In this document: piece by piece, positions 44,398 through 53,573 of the stretch
Layout of the letters: the number at the start of each line of letters is the position of its first letter
Numbering within the stretch: position 1 is the stretch's first letter
DNA from: Exophiala sp. HKRS030
Lineage: Eukaryota > Ascomycota > Eurotiomycetes > Chaetothyriales > Herpotrichiellaceae
Direction: 5' to 3'
Length of the DNA stretch: 64,000 nt
Assembly: GCA_023897205.1 (NCBI GenBank)
Contig: JAHWDD010000003.1
Location: 6,451,665 to 6,515,664 of the forward strand
The notes under the pieces: generated by a model
The model's input: the letters and a program-made list of their open reading frames with translations, nothing else
Database searches by the model: none
What the model was told of the DNA's origin: nothing
Made by a program: the position numbers and the translations under genes

Positions 44398-46227
44398 ATG
44401 CAGCAATCGGTCCTTCCAGACGCGGATGCATCCCTTGTAAGGGACACCATTCAAAAGGACGATATCAACAAGGATCTCTCCAGGCATCAGGGCTCCCTAA
44501 GCGAGGTGAATGCTCCACCTGGGCCTTCGAAACCTATGCTGCCGGGTATTGCCCGTGTCGAGGCAGCAGCATCCCAACTCACCCAGACGAAGCGGTGGAC
44601 ATTGTTTATCTTCATCTTTATCTTCGGTTACGCCTTTGGTCTGGACTCTCTCGTGCGTAACACCTACGTGGCGTATGCCACCTCTTCCATGCAGAACCAC
44701 TCCTTGCTTGCGACTGTCAACGTCATCCAAGGAGTAGTAGGGGCGGCGATTCAACCTTCGGTGGCCAAGCTCACGGATGCATTTGGCCGTTTCGAGGTTT
44801 TAGCTCTTGGAGTGGCCCTATACACGATCGGGACAGTGGTACAAGCTGCTGCCGTCAATATCACTGGCCTTTCAGCTGGGGCGGTGTTGACTCAATTGGG
44901 GTACAGCATCTTTTTTCTGACCCTCGACATCATTATCGCGGACTTTACATCTATGAAAACGCGACTATTCTTCTCATACATACCCAGCCTCTCTTTCATC
45001 ATCAACACATGGGTCAGCGGGGACGTTACCTCCGCCGTTCTGGCACTGACGTCCTGGAAGTGGGGAATAGGAATGTTTGCCATCATCATTCCAGGCTGTG
45101 CCATGCCTCTGATTTGGTTGCTGTTCATGCTTGGGTATCAAGCCAAAAGGACACAAATAGACCAGAACAAAGAACATCTTACTTTGCTTCCATCTTTGGG
45201 AACACTGATCTGGGAATTGGATTTGATTGGAATCCTATTGCTGACAGGCTCCCTGGCTCTCATTCTCATCCCTTTGACACTTGCAGGAGGCAACAGCAGC
45301 AAGTGGAACCAAGCTGGCATTCTGACTCCCATCATTCTAGGGGTCCTACTTTTGCCGGCCTTTGTTGTATGGGAGCAGAAAACGTCTTCACCTCTTCTTC
45401 CAGGGTATCTCATGACTGATTGGACGGTCTGGGGGTGCATCACTATCAACATCTTCTACGCTTTCGGCCTCATGTGCCACGAAAGCTATCTTTTCACGCT
45501 CTTGATCGTGTCATATAATTTCTCACTCTTGTCTGCCACCAGAATCGCCTCTCTATGGACCTTTTCTTCCGTCGTCACAGCCTTTATTGTTTCACTGGTG
45601 ATCATCAAAGTCCGTCGCCTCAAAGGTTTCATAATTGGAGGAATATCTTTATCCTTTGTGGGATATGGCTTGGCCTATCACTACCGTGGCGACACGAGCT
45701 CTCAGTCAGGTGTGATCGGCGCAGAGATCGTCATCGGCGTCGGGTCAGGACTCTTTGCTTATTCAACGCTTGTTCTGGGACAAACTGCTGCTCGACATCA
45801 AGATATCGGCGTCCTGATTGCCACCTTGTTCACCTGTAACACCGTCGGAAGGGCTCTTGGCAGTTGCATCTCTGGCGCAATCTGGACTCAGACATTATAT
45901 GATGAACTCAGCCAAAATCTCGCCCCATTTGGAAACGCGACCCTGGCATCGGCAATCTATGCGGCGCCTCTGAACGTCGTGCCTGACTACCCCGTCGGAA
46001 CAGTCGAACGCGATGCGATCATCCACTCTTATCGATACATCCAGAGGCTCCTCACCATCACTTCTTTCTGTATTTACGTCCCGATGCTCTTGTTTGCGCT
46101 CTTCCTACGAGATCCACGGCTCTCCGACCTTCAGATGCAGCCGGAAGCCAACGCCAGGGCCGCAGGAGGCGTCGAGAAGCCCCGGTGGCTTCACAACCAC
46201 TGGTTCTTACCGTGGCGGCGACAGTAG
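44398..46227 (+). CDS. Siderophore-iron transporter (MFS, SIT family)
   Basis: SIT proteins import ferric siderophores by proton symport, usually with 14 helices. A single exon gives 609 residues. The N-terminal 65 residues are hydrophilic, and helix 1 starts at WTLFIFIFIFGYAFGLDS. Family landmarks: YVAYATSSMQNHSLLATVNVIQGVVGAAIQPSVAKL is the SIT helix 2-3 region (two adjacent blocks), with FGRFEVLALGVALYTIG as motif A and RTQIDQNKEHLTLL as the central loop. A large extracellular loop with Asn-Ala-Thr precedes the last helix, as in SITs. The C-terminus is basic and ends PWRRQ. Start context CAAAAAATG is good. Confidence 0.9.
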   Translation: MQQSVLPDADASLVRDTIQKDDINKDLSRHQGSLSEVNAPPGPSKPMLPGIARVEAAASQLTQTKRWTLFIFIFIFGYAFGLDSLVRNTYVAYATSSMQNHSLLATVNVIQGVVGAAIQPSVAKLTDAFGRFEVLALGVALYTIGTVVQAAAVNITGLSAGAVLTQLGYSIFFLTLDIIIADFTSMKTRLFFSYIPSLSFIINTWVSGDVTSAVLALTSWKWGIGMFAIIIPGCAMPLIWLLFMLGYQAKRTQIDQNKEHLTLLPSLGTLIWELDLIGILLLTGSLALILIPLTLAGGNSSKWNQAGILTPIILGVLLLPAFVVWEQKTSSPLLPGYLMTDWTVWGCITINIFYAFGLMCHESYLFTLLIVSYNFSLLSATRIASLWTFSSVVTAFIVSLVIIKVRRLKGFIIGGISLSFVGYGLAYHYRGDTSSQSGVIGAEIVIGVGSGLFAYSTLVLGQTAARHQDIGVLIATLFTCNTVGRALGSCISGAIWTQTLYDELSQNLAPFGNATLASAIYAAPLNVVPDYPVGTVERDAIIHSYRYIQRLLTITSFCIYVPMLLFALFLRDPRLSDLQMQPEANARAAGGVEKPRWLHNHWFLPWRRQ

Positions 46228-47043
46228 AGTGGTTCGAAGATCAACGATTACCTAAAGTAAGTCGCAAGAGATCTAGACGGTTGCCAACAGAGTCAGCATC
46301 ATCCGCATGTCGTCTGGCACTGATGTCGGTGGACCCGAAGTGGCCAGATGCAGTATCGGCCAATCAATATTGATCCCTTCCGAGGGGATAGAGTCTTTGG
46401 ATATCGTAGGTACTATATACTCCTAGCTATTATGCGTATTGGTTTTTTTGTGATAACACTAAGACATATCTATATATCTATATATTTAAACAAATGTCTT
46501 CTTGAGCGAACTCTCTTTGTGCTCAGAGCCCATGTGGCCATCCCGGCAATCAGGAAGAGAACGTTATCCCCAGCGGTCGAGATTGCAATAACACCAGATT
46601 TATTCGATGAAGTACTAGCGGTAGCTTGTGAGGCGATTTAAGTCGTGGTAGCTGACAATGCCAATCCGGCCCCATGGTTAACCGTGGATAGGAAGTGATA
46701 CTGTCTGCGTGAGCGTGGCGAGAGCTCTCGGAGCAGTTCGATTATTGCTTGTGCCGCCGACGCCTTCGCCTCCTGCTCCTCTCCAGCGGAAAATCCTGCA
46801 AGGTTTGCATCCTACATCGGCTAGGTTCAGCACGTAAAATAGTAACTAATAGTTATCAGGAAAAGAAATCGGCATTACTCCAGCGAGAAAAGCTGTCTAT
46901 TGTTGCGGCGGTTGAAATAAGTACCGAACCAGGCTGGGTCCCAAAAAGTAACTGGCCCCATTATGACAGTTCAACTCGTCCAGGCTTCTAGCTCGTTGAG
47001 ATGTTTTGGATAGTACTACCAATAGTCTTGCCACAGTTTCCCG
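46228..47043. other. Intergenic region
   Basis: About 800 bp with the transporter 3' UTR. AT-rich repeats (ATATCTATATATCTATATAT near 46468) are present. No gene is supported. Confidence 0.4.
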
Positions 47044-47517
47044 TCATCCCGGTGTATGCAAGACCTCAGAGCTTGCGACTGACAGATTGCCAATGTTGGC
47101 AAGGGTATCAGGTCTCAGCCTGGGAACAATCCTGTTCCTTTTACCATATGAACACCATGCAAGCTTTCCAGCAACGAGCTGCATCACATCTTCCTCGGCC
47201 ACCTCCTTTATCCCAGGAAGTTCGTTGTCCGTCTCATCATAAGCGCTTCCGTAAACATCACCGGCAAAAGCAGTTGCCTTCACGATGTTCATGATGACCA
47301 GCATGCTGAAGTCGCCAACGCTGAGTGCATCCGTGTTTCCTTTCATTATAGCACTTGTCGAAGCATTGCTGAAATCCCACTTGATGTCCGGTCTCACTCC
47401 TTTCGCCATGCTCAACACTTTGGTTTGCGCCAAGATGGCCTCGGAGATTCGCACGACCTTGTTTCTGGTAGCCTCGTAGTTCTGCAGGATTGCAGCAACC
47501 GGGTTCGCCGATTTCAT
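47044..47517 (-). CDS. Hypothetical protein, 157 residues, possibly a fragment
   Basis: Family not recognised. The frame starts MKSANPVAAILQNYEATRNK and has good codon bias throughout. Helical stretches (VVRISEAILAQTKVLSMAKG, DFSMLVIMNIVKATAFAGDV) and a charged segment (EEDVMQLVAGKLAWCSYGKR) look like folded protein. The last 25 residues are less convincing. An overlapping minus-strand frame starts at 47608, 91 bp upstream of this ATG (MSFTVAVTKWCPALNDGMIP), in another frame, so an unrecognised intron or a frameshift may join them. It lies 227 bp past the stop of the first Baeyer-Villiger gene on the same strand. Confidence 0.38.
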   Translation of the reverse strand: MKSANPVAAILQNYEATRNKVVRISEAILAQTKVLSMAKGVRPDIKWDFSNASTSAIMKGNTDALSVGDFSMLVIMNIVKATAFAGDVYGSAYDETDNELPGIKEVAEEDVMQLVAGKLAWCSYGKRNRIVPRLRPDTLANIGNLSVASSEVLHTPG

Positions 47518-47743
47518 CGATCGTCCCGACTCGCAAACGAATCCATGATGGTATCATACCATCGTTAAGGGCCGGACACCATTTTGTCACGGCCACGGTG
47601 AATGACACTGGGATAGGGATGACCTGAAGTTCCGTATGGTCGGAGCAGATGCCGAACCTCTAGCAATCTGTATATTTCTTAACATGGCTATATACAACAT
47701 GAATTCGAAGTAAGGACTAGGGCTAGGAAAGGCGACAGTCCCC

Positions 47744-49420
47744 TCAAGCGAATTGCAATCCCTTCCATCCAGCAAGTTTGGAAGCCTCGCAGCGCCTCCG
47801 GTATTCGAGAGCGCTTCCGGCGTATCTGGCAACGCTCCGGGTTTGCTTTCCAGAGACATTGGTGTTGATACCCGTCATCCAGCTGTCTACCTCGTTGGAC
47901 AGGGACCCTTTGCCGCACTCCACGACGTGTTCGGTCCATTGTTCCACCGCTTCAGGGGTCGGCTCGACATAGTTGTAATTGTTATCCTTGCAGTACTGCA
48001 GCAGATCGGACACGACTTGTGCGGCATGCTCTATGCTTCGAGTGGCATTTCCGAACGGCTGATGCGGCCCAAGGACCATGAACATGTTTGGCATGGCGGG
48101 CGCCGTGATGCCCAGGAAGGTCTGTGGCCTATGGTCTACCCACACGGCTCGCTGTCCTTTCTCTGTGTCGCTGCTGCCGAGGAGGGGTCGGCCGTCCTTA
48201 GCGCTCCATTCGATAGCACTGAACGCACCCGTGATGGCGTTGAATCCGGTGGCAAAGATCAAGACATCCAGGTCGTATTGCTTCCCATCGGAGGTCAAGA
48301 TCCCTTGAGCGTTCACCGCTTCGATGGGGATTTCTCTAATATCGACCAGGTGGACATTGGGCCGGTTATACGATTCAAAGTAGCCACTTTCCAGAGGCAC
48401 GCGTCGCGTACCGAACCCGTGGTTTTTGGGAATGAGCTTCTCCGCCACCGCGGGGTCGTGAACCCTTTCTCGGATCTTGTTGGCCATAAAATCCGAATAG
48501 AGCTTGTTGGCCGTCCGGTCGGTATACGTATCGCTAAATGCTCCTAACCATTTGGCAAACCCGGGCCGGGCGTACAGTGACTCCCAAAATGCGAGTCGCT
48601 CCTCTTCTGGGACATCGGCAGTCTTCCGCGGGTCGGCCTGATGGAGGAAACACATTGGCGTCGATGCGCAACGTTCAAAGATGCTTTCGTATTCGGCCTT
48701 GTATTTCTCCATTGTCTCGGGGGTGACTTCTGAGTTTCGTAGGGGAGCGGACCAGTTTGCTGTTCGCTGAAAGACATGAAGAGATTTGATGCTTGGTTCC
48801 TTTGCGATTTCGGTGATGGCCTGGATGGCCGTTGCGCCGGTCCCGATGACACCGATGCGTTTCCCAGCAAAGTCGCGGCTCAAGTCGAACTCCTTGGGCC
48901 AGTGAGATGTGTGGAACTTTTCGCCTTGAAAGGTGCCGATTCCGGGAATATTGGGCAGAGTCGGCGTCGATAGAAAACCGAGACAGCTGACGAAGAATGT
49001 CGTCTTGTATTCCCTGCCTGATTCGTCTATGAATTGCCAGGTATGATTGCTCTCGTCCCAGTAGGCTGAACGAATCCGGGTGTCGAATTGTATATCTTTC
49101 CGAAGGTCATTTCTCTCAGCCACGCGCTGGATATACTTGAGGGTTTCCGGCTGTGGAGAAAATTCTTCCTTCCAATGCCATTCCTGAAGGAGATCTTTAT
49201 CCCATGAAAAGCCGTATGAGACGGACTCACAGTCGAAACGGGCGCCCGGATAGCGATTCCAATACCATGTGCCCCCAACGTCGCTGCCTGCTTCGAGAAG
49301 TTTGACCCGCCACGACGGAAATCGTTGGCGGATATGATAGAGGCTACAGAGTCCGGAGAGACCCGCGCCAATGATCAGGACGTCGTAGACTTGTTCTTGC
49401 GGAATGCCAACAGAGCCCAT
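47744..49420 (-). CDS. Baeyer-Villiger-type FAD/NADPH monooxygenase (BVMO 1)
   Basis: Inserts one oxygen next to a ketone to give an ester or lactone, using FAD, NADPH and O2. A single exon gives 558 residues from ATG 49420; upstream in-frame codons lack the family pattern. The FAD Rossmann loop is GAGLSG (18-23), followed by GGTWYWNRYPGARFDCES, typical of cycloalkanone-type enzymes. The type I BVMO fingerprint F-x-G-x3-H-x3-W is complete at residues 164-174 (FQGEKFHTSHW). The NADPH loop is GTGATA (194-199). The conserved late ATGFN block is FATGFNAITGAF. No membrane helix or signal. The substrate cannot be read from sequence. Confidence 0.93.
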   Translation of the reverse strand: MGSVGIPQEQVYDVLIIGAGLSGLCSLYHIRQRFPSWRVKLLEAGSDVGGTWYWNRYPGARFDCESVSYGFSWDKDLLQEWHWKEEFSPQPETLKYIQRVAERNDLRKDIQFDTRIRSAYWDESNHTWQFIDESGREYKTTFFVSCLGFLSTPTLPNIPGIGTFQGEKFHTSHWPKEFDLSRDFAGKRIGVIGTGATAIQAITEIAKEPSIKSLHVFQRTANWSAPLRNSEVTPETMEKYKAEYESIFERCASTPMCFLHQADPRKTADVPEEERLAFWESLYARPGFAKWLGAFSDTYTDRTANKLYSDFMANKIRERVHDPAVAEKLIPKNHGFGTRRVPLESGYFESYNRPNVHLVDIREIPIEAVNAQGILTSDGKQYDLDVLIFATGFNAITGAFSAIEWSAKDGRPLLGSSDTEKGQRAVWVDHRPQTFLGITAPAMPNMFMVLGPHQPFGNATRSIEHAAQVVSDLLQYCKDNNYNYVEPTPEAVEQWTEHVVECGKGSLSNEVDSWMTGINTNVSGKQTRSVARYAGSALEYRRRCEASKLAGWKGLQFA

Positions 49421-50037
49421 GGTCGCACGGTCACTTTTCAATGATTTGGGAAGGTTCGATAAATGTATAAATCGGTCGGTCTGGGGTGATAAAATCCCAG
49501 GGGTCTTATATGGTAGTCTTGAATGCACAGTAAGTGATCTGAAATGGCTTCGGCATTGTGACAAGTCTAGAGAGAAATCATGAGAGGTTGGTCCCTCGGC
49601 GTGAACAGTTAGGATCCCTTCCGCAGGACGGGCAGGCCACGGCGATCACGTGAAGCAAAGACTTGCCCTGTAAGTTGATCTATTACGGGTACGGAGTGCC
49701 TAGATAAACCCACTGATCAACCCGGGCGCTAGATTTCCCCACCCAAGCAGTGCAGATAAGCGGATCCATAACTGGAAAGTCTTGGAGATGGGCCGACTCG
49801 AGCACCAATGGTTTTCGCCGAGGGCGCAGATAGCTAGAGTCCACCCAGACGACAGCATACGAATAGACCTTGAACATGCCTCTGCTGAAGCAGGGCATTC
49901 TGCTTCTGGGGTATGCGCGTGCAAACGAAGCATATAGATGCCACGCTGCGCTCGCCTCCCGAGACGATGAATCTCCATCCTGACATTCCTCAAGGTCAGC
50001 ACCCACCTCTGCCTTTGAAGTATTGCGGCCCCGAACC
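49421..50037. promoter_or_regulatory. Divergent promoter, BVMO 1 and amino-acid permease
   Basis: A 617-bp spacer between divergent starts. GATA-type hexamers lie close to BVMO 1 (CGATAA 49457-49462, TGATAA 49487-49492) and upstream of the permease (AGATAAG 49754-49760). One TACGGAGT octamer lies at 49690-49697. GATA hexamers are frequent by chance, so only weak weight is given. Confidence 0.45.
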
Positions 50038-51723
50038 ATGACTGGCGAACCTACAAGTCACCTCTCCGAGAAGGAGACCTCCACCAAGAACATGACCGAC
50101 GCCGACCTGTCCAAGGTCTCAACCTTGGACAACGCCGAGCATTTCCAGCTGCTTGAGCATGCCGGCACCAAAAGAAACATCAAATCTCGCCATGCTCAGA
50201 TGATAGCCATTGGCGGAACCATTGGCACCGGCCTTTTCGTGGGATCAGGTCAAGCACTTGCCATCGGAGGCCCCGGTCTCCTGTTTCTCTGCTACAGTCT
50301 GGTTTCGTTGCTGGTATTTGGCGTCATCACAGCCGTGGCCGAAGTTGCGGCATTCTTGCCCGTCTCTGGGGCCTCCATGGCTTACTTCTGCCAACGATTT
50401 GTCTCACCCTCGCTGGGGTTTGCCCTTGGGTGGCTCTACTTCTACTCGTTTGGCATCATCGTGGCCTACGAGATCACAGCGGCGGGCATTGTCATTGGCT
50501 ACTGGCCCAACAATGTCCACATCGCCGTCTGGATCACCATAATGTTGATTGTCATTGTGGGCCTCAACTTGTGTCCCGTCGGAATCTACGCCGAGACCGA
50601 GTTCTGGTTTGCGGGAATCAAGGTGGTCATGATCACGGGTCTTTTGATCTTGTCCTTCGTCCTGATGCTCGGGGGAGGTCCCAACCATGACCGACTGGGT
50701 TTCCGCTATTGGAACGACCCGGGCGCCGTCAAGGCGTATATCATTGACGGTGCCGGTGGACGCTTCACCGCCTTCCTTTACGTCTGGGTCTTCTCGGGGT
50801 TCTCCTTCTACTTTGGCCCGGAATTGATCATCTTCTCCACGGGCGAAATGCGAAACCCTCGCAAGAACGTGCCGCAAGCGGCTCGTCGGTACTTTATCCG
50901 ACTGGTCATCTTCTACGTCCTGGGTGCCTTGGGCATCGGAATCATCACCGACTCTGACTCGAAAGGGCTTGTTTCCGGCGCTGGCGACGCCAATGCCTCG
51001 CCATGGGTGATTGCGATTCGCAATGCCGGCATCCTCGTCTTGCCCTCGATCATCAACGTAGGTATTCTGACCAGTGCGTGGTCTTCGGGCAACTCTTACC
51101 TCTACATGTCGAGCCGCGCCTTGTACTCGCTGGCATTGGCGGGTGACGCCCCCAGGATCTTCACCCGATGCACGCGCTATGGATTGCCCATTTATGCCGT
51201 CTTGGCCAGCAGCTGCTTCTCTCTCTTGGCCTACCTCAACTGCGGTTCTTCGGCGGGGGTGGTCTTTAATTGGTTCATCAACCTGACCAATACGGCCGGC
51301 TTCACTTCCTGGCTCGTCTGCTGTGTAGTCTACATCCGCTTTCGAAAGGCTACTGAGGAACAGGGTCTGACGGTGCCCTACCGATCGGTATTCCAACCAT
51401 ACGCCGCGTGGGTTTGCATGTTTTTCTTTGCGTTCCTCCTCCTCATGAATGGCTTTACCGTCTTCTATCCCGGTCGGTTCACGCCTAGCGGTTTCTTGAC
51501 TACGTATCTGGGGATCCCGATCTTCGTGCTGCTTTGGCTCGGACACAAATTCACTTGGGGTAGAAACGATCCCTGGATGTACCGCACCGCCCATGTGGAT
51601 TTGACCACGAATCTGGCCGAAATCGAAGCGGATGCTGAGATGTGGACGAGGATGGAGGAGACCAAGGCCGAAGAAAACAATCGGCGCGGGGTTTGGAGAA
51701 GGATCACAGTGCTATGGTCCTAG
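50038..51723 (+). CDS. Amino-acid permease (YAT/AAT family)
   Basis: A proton-coupled plasma-membrane importer of amino acids. A single exon gives 561 residues, with about 12 hydrophobic helices between residues 55 and 500. Family motifs: RHAQMIAIGGTIGTGLFVGSG at helix 1 (substrate loop GTIGTGLF), AEVAAFLPVSGAS, GWLYFYSFGIIVAYE, and FSGFSFYFGPELIIFSTGEM, with MRNPRKNVPQAAR after helix 6. Position in the family (proline, glutamate or general) cannot be fixed by eye. The C-terminal tail is charged. Transcribed away from BVMO 1. Confidence 0.92.
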   Translation: MTGEPTSHLSEKETSTKNMTDADLSKVSTLDNAEHFQLLEHAGTKRNIKSRHAQMIAIGGTIGTGLFVGSGQALAIGGPGLLFLCYSLVSLLVFGVITAVAEVAAFLPVSGASMAYFCQRFVSPSLGFALGWLYFYSFGIIVAYEITAAGIVIGYWPNNVHIAVWITIMLIVIVGLNLCPVGIYAETEFWFAGIKVVMITGLLILSFVLMLGGGPNHDRLGFRYWNDPGAVKAYIIDGAGGRFTAFLYVWVFSGFSFYFGPELIIFSTGEMRNPRKNVPQAARRYFIRLVIFYVLGALGIGIITDSDSKGLVSGAGDANASPWVIAIRNAGILVLPSIINVGILTSAWSSGNSYLYMSSRALYSLALAGDAPRIFTRCTRYGLPIYAVLASSCFSLLAYLNCGSSAGVVFNWFINLTNTAGFTSWLVCCVVYIRFRKATEEQGLTVPYRSVFQPYAAWVCMFFFAFLLLMNGFTVFYPGRFTPSGFLTTYLGIPIFVLLWLGHKFTWGRNDPWMYRTAHVDLTTNLAEIEADAEMWTRMEETKAEENNRRGVWRRITVLWS

Positions 51724-52173
51724 AGCAGAGCGGCTTGTCGGAGGCATATCCTTTGATCATGAGAAGATTCGAGATCAAATGTGCTTGGTCGAAAAGATGA
51801 AACGGAGCTGCTCGCGAGTCAGAAGCCAGCTATTATCTTTGATCATGTGAGCAACGCTACTTAGCTAGCTAGCCTAAGGACTACTCCAGACCACAAGGGC
51901 AAGATCGTTGCTATGGGAATTCTTGCATCCTTTGAGAAACGTTGAGAGCTCTGCCTGACTGTGGGTCCGTGGAGGATTGTGGTTGCTGATGGACAAACCA
52001 GCCGATGTATGGGCGTTTCAGGGGCTTATTGAGATACAGTACATATCTTTAGGTCCAGGCTATGTCGAAAACAGTACCCCATGTGCTTCTGTACAGGTAG
52101 GTACTGTAGTCATGAAATACAGCATGTCTCCTGTCCCGTTGCTGCGCCTTCGATGTGATTTAAAAGCGTCTCA
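51724..52173. other. Convergent intergenic spacer
   Basis: 450 bp between the 3' ends of the permease (plus) and SDR 1 (minus). Nothing else is recognised. Confidence 0.45.
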
Positions 52174-53138
52174 TCAACACATCCAGCCCCCATCCACGTT
52201 ATATACCGCGCCAGTCACGAAAGACGCCTCATCGCTCAACAAGAACGCAATCACGTTGGCCACTTCGACTGCCTCCGCCCTCCTTTTCTGTACCGTTTGT
52301 TGTAAACCACGCTTCACATCCTCGGGATCTTCGCCGGCAGACATGGGAGTATTGACGGAACCTGTGAATGCATGGTTAGTCGGGCTTGAACCCTACGTTA
52401 GTAGTCTCAAGAAGGAAACTTAGAACTTGCCTGGTGCAACACAATTAACCCTGATGCTGGGGTTTTCTTTCGCTGCTGCTCTTGAAAGCCCGATCACAGC
52501 CGCTTTGCTGGCACAGTATGGCGCAACGCCGGGTGAGCCCATTTGGCCAAAAGTACTGGCCGCAGAGACCTGTTCGTCAAAAGAGTCAGCACATCTTCCA
52601 AATACAAGCATGACGGCAGACTGTAGATTGTGTAGCTCGAGAATCTACCAAGGAGCTGGAGACTGACAATGCTGCCGCCAGCTTTCAGCATCTCCCGAAT
52701 CTCAGCTCTCATGCAGAAAAAGACGCCACGCGTATTTACGGCGAAGTTGAAATCCCACGTCTCGTCCATTTCTTCGGCGACCGGTTTGGCTGCTGTGATG
52801 ATGCCAGCCATGTTCACGGCGCCATCGAGTTTGCCCAGTTTTTGCACGGTGGACGTGATCCAATGGTTAACGGAACGGCTCTCGCAGACGTCAACCACGG
52901 TGTAGATATGCTTCTCGCTGTTCGTCAACGATTCGGCGGCCGCTTTCACGGCAACCCCGTTGATGTCGGCGAGAGAAATGATCGCTCCTCGTGATGCCAG
53001 CAGCTTGGCGGTCGCCAGGCCCATGCCAGAGGCGGCGCCGGTGATGGCAATCTATGGAGGTGAGTAATGCTGCATGGGCTGCCTATCACGGTCGCTAATG
53101 GGTGAGAGACGCACCACTTTGCCCTCAAACGATGACAT
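52174..53138 (-). CDS. Short-chain dehydrogenase/reductase (SDR 1), with a GC-AG intron
   Basis: An NAD(P)-dependent oxidoreductase of the classical SDR type. Minus-strand exons 53115-53138, 52668-53051, 52431-52569 and 52174-52361 join to 244 residues. The cofactor loop is TGAASGMG (12-19), and Asp37 after the second strand favours NAD(H). NMAG lies at 88-91. The catalytic set is Ser141, Tyr154 and Lys158 (YCASK). The C-terminal block FVTGAVYNVDGGW is typical. Intron 3 starts GCAAGT (52430 downward) and ends CAG at 52362; only this non-canonical donor gives VAPG-SVNTPM. Two CTAAC branch candidates support it. Divergent from regulator TF 2. Confidence 0.9.
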
Positions 53139-53573
53139 TCTCTACGCTTACACAGTACACCGAATGCAGTATACAGTAGAGATTACCTGTCCGTGAGGAT
53201 TCTAAAATTCCTATGGGAGCTTCGTGGGACGACCGACAACCATACTCAGTAGTCTAAGCGGATGATATGCCCCTTGCCACCATCTCGACTCCCGCGCCGC
53301 CCCCAGCGCCGTTATCCGAAGCCTCCGCCAAAGAGGAAAGCAAGGCCTATTACCCGTCGTCAGGGCCCTTGTCATGTGGCCCAGACGCCCGTCAAGACAG
53401 GAAAGTCAACCCGAAGTGGCTTAGAAAACCCTCCTTCGAGACTCTTAATTGTGTGACTTTCCTAATTCCACTCGCCACTCACCTCAATTATGATGAATTG
53501 ATTGTCTGTGTTGGACGTGGCTACGAGATCAGTTACTCAATACTGTTTAGTATGCCCTTCTCCGCGTACCGTC
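53139..53573. promoter_or_regulatory. Divergent promoter, SDR 1 and TF 2
   Basis: A 435-bp spacer between divergent starts. A plus-strand frame begins at ATG 53267 (MPLATISTPAPPPAPLS) and runs to 53644, overlapping the TF 2 start in another frame. It could be an upstream open frame, or part of a longer TF 2 N-terminus joined by an intron not resolved here. Confidence 0.45.

Noticed and set aside
50404..51594. 396-codon minus-strand open frame opposite the amino-acid permease
   Set aside because: It mirrors a strongly codon-biased gene; the product is highly charged and repetitive (Asp/Glu/Arg-rich) with no family, as expected for an antisense shadow.
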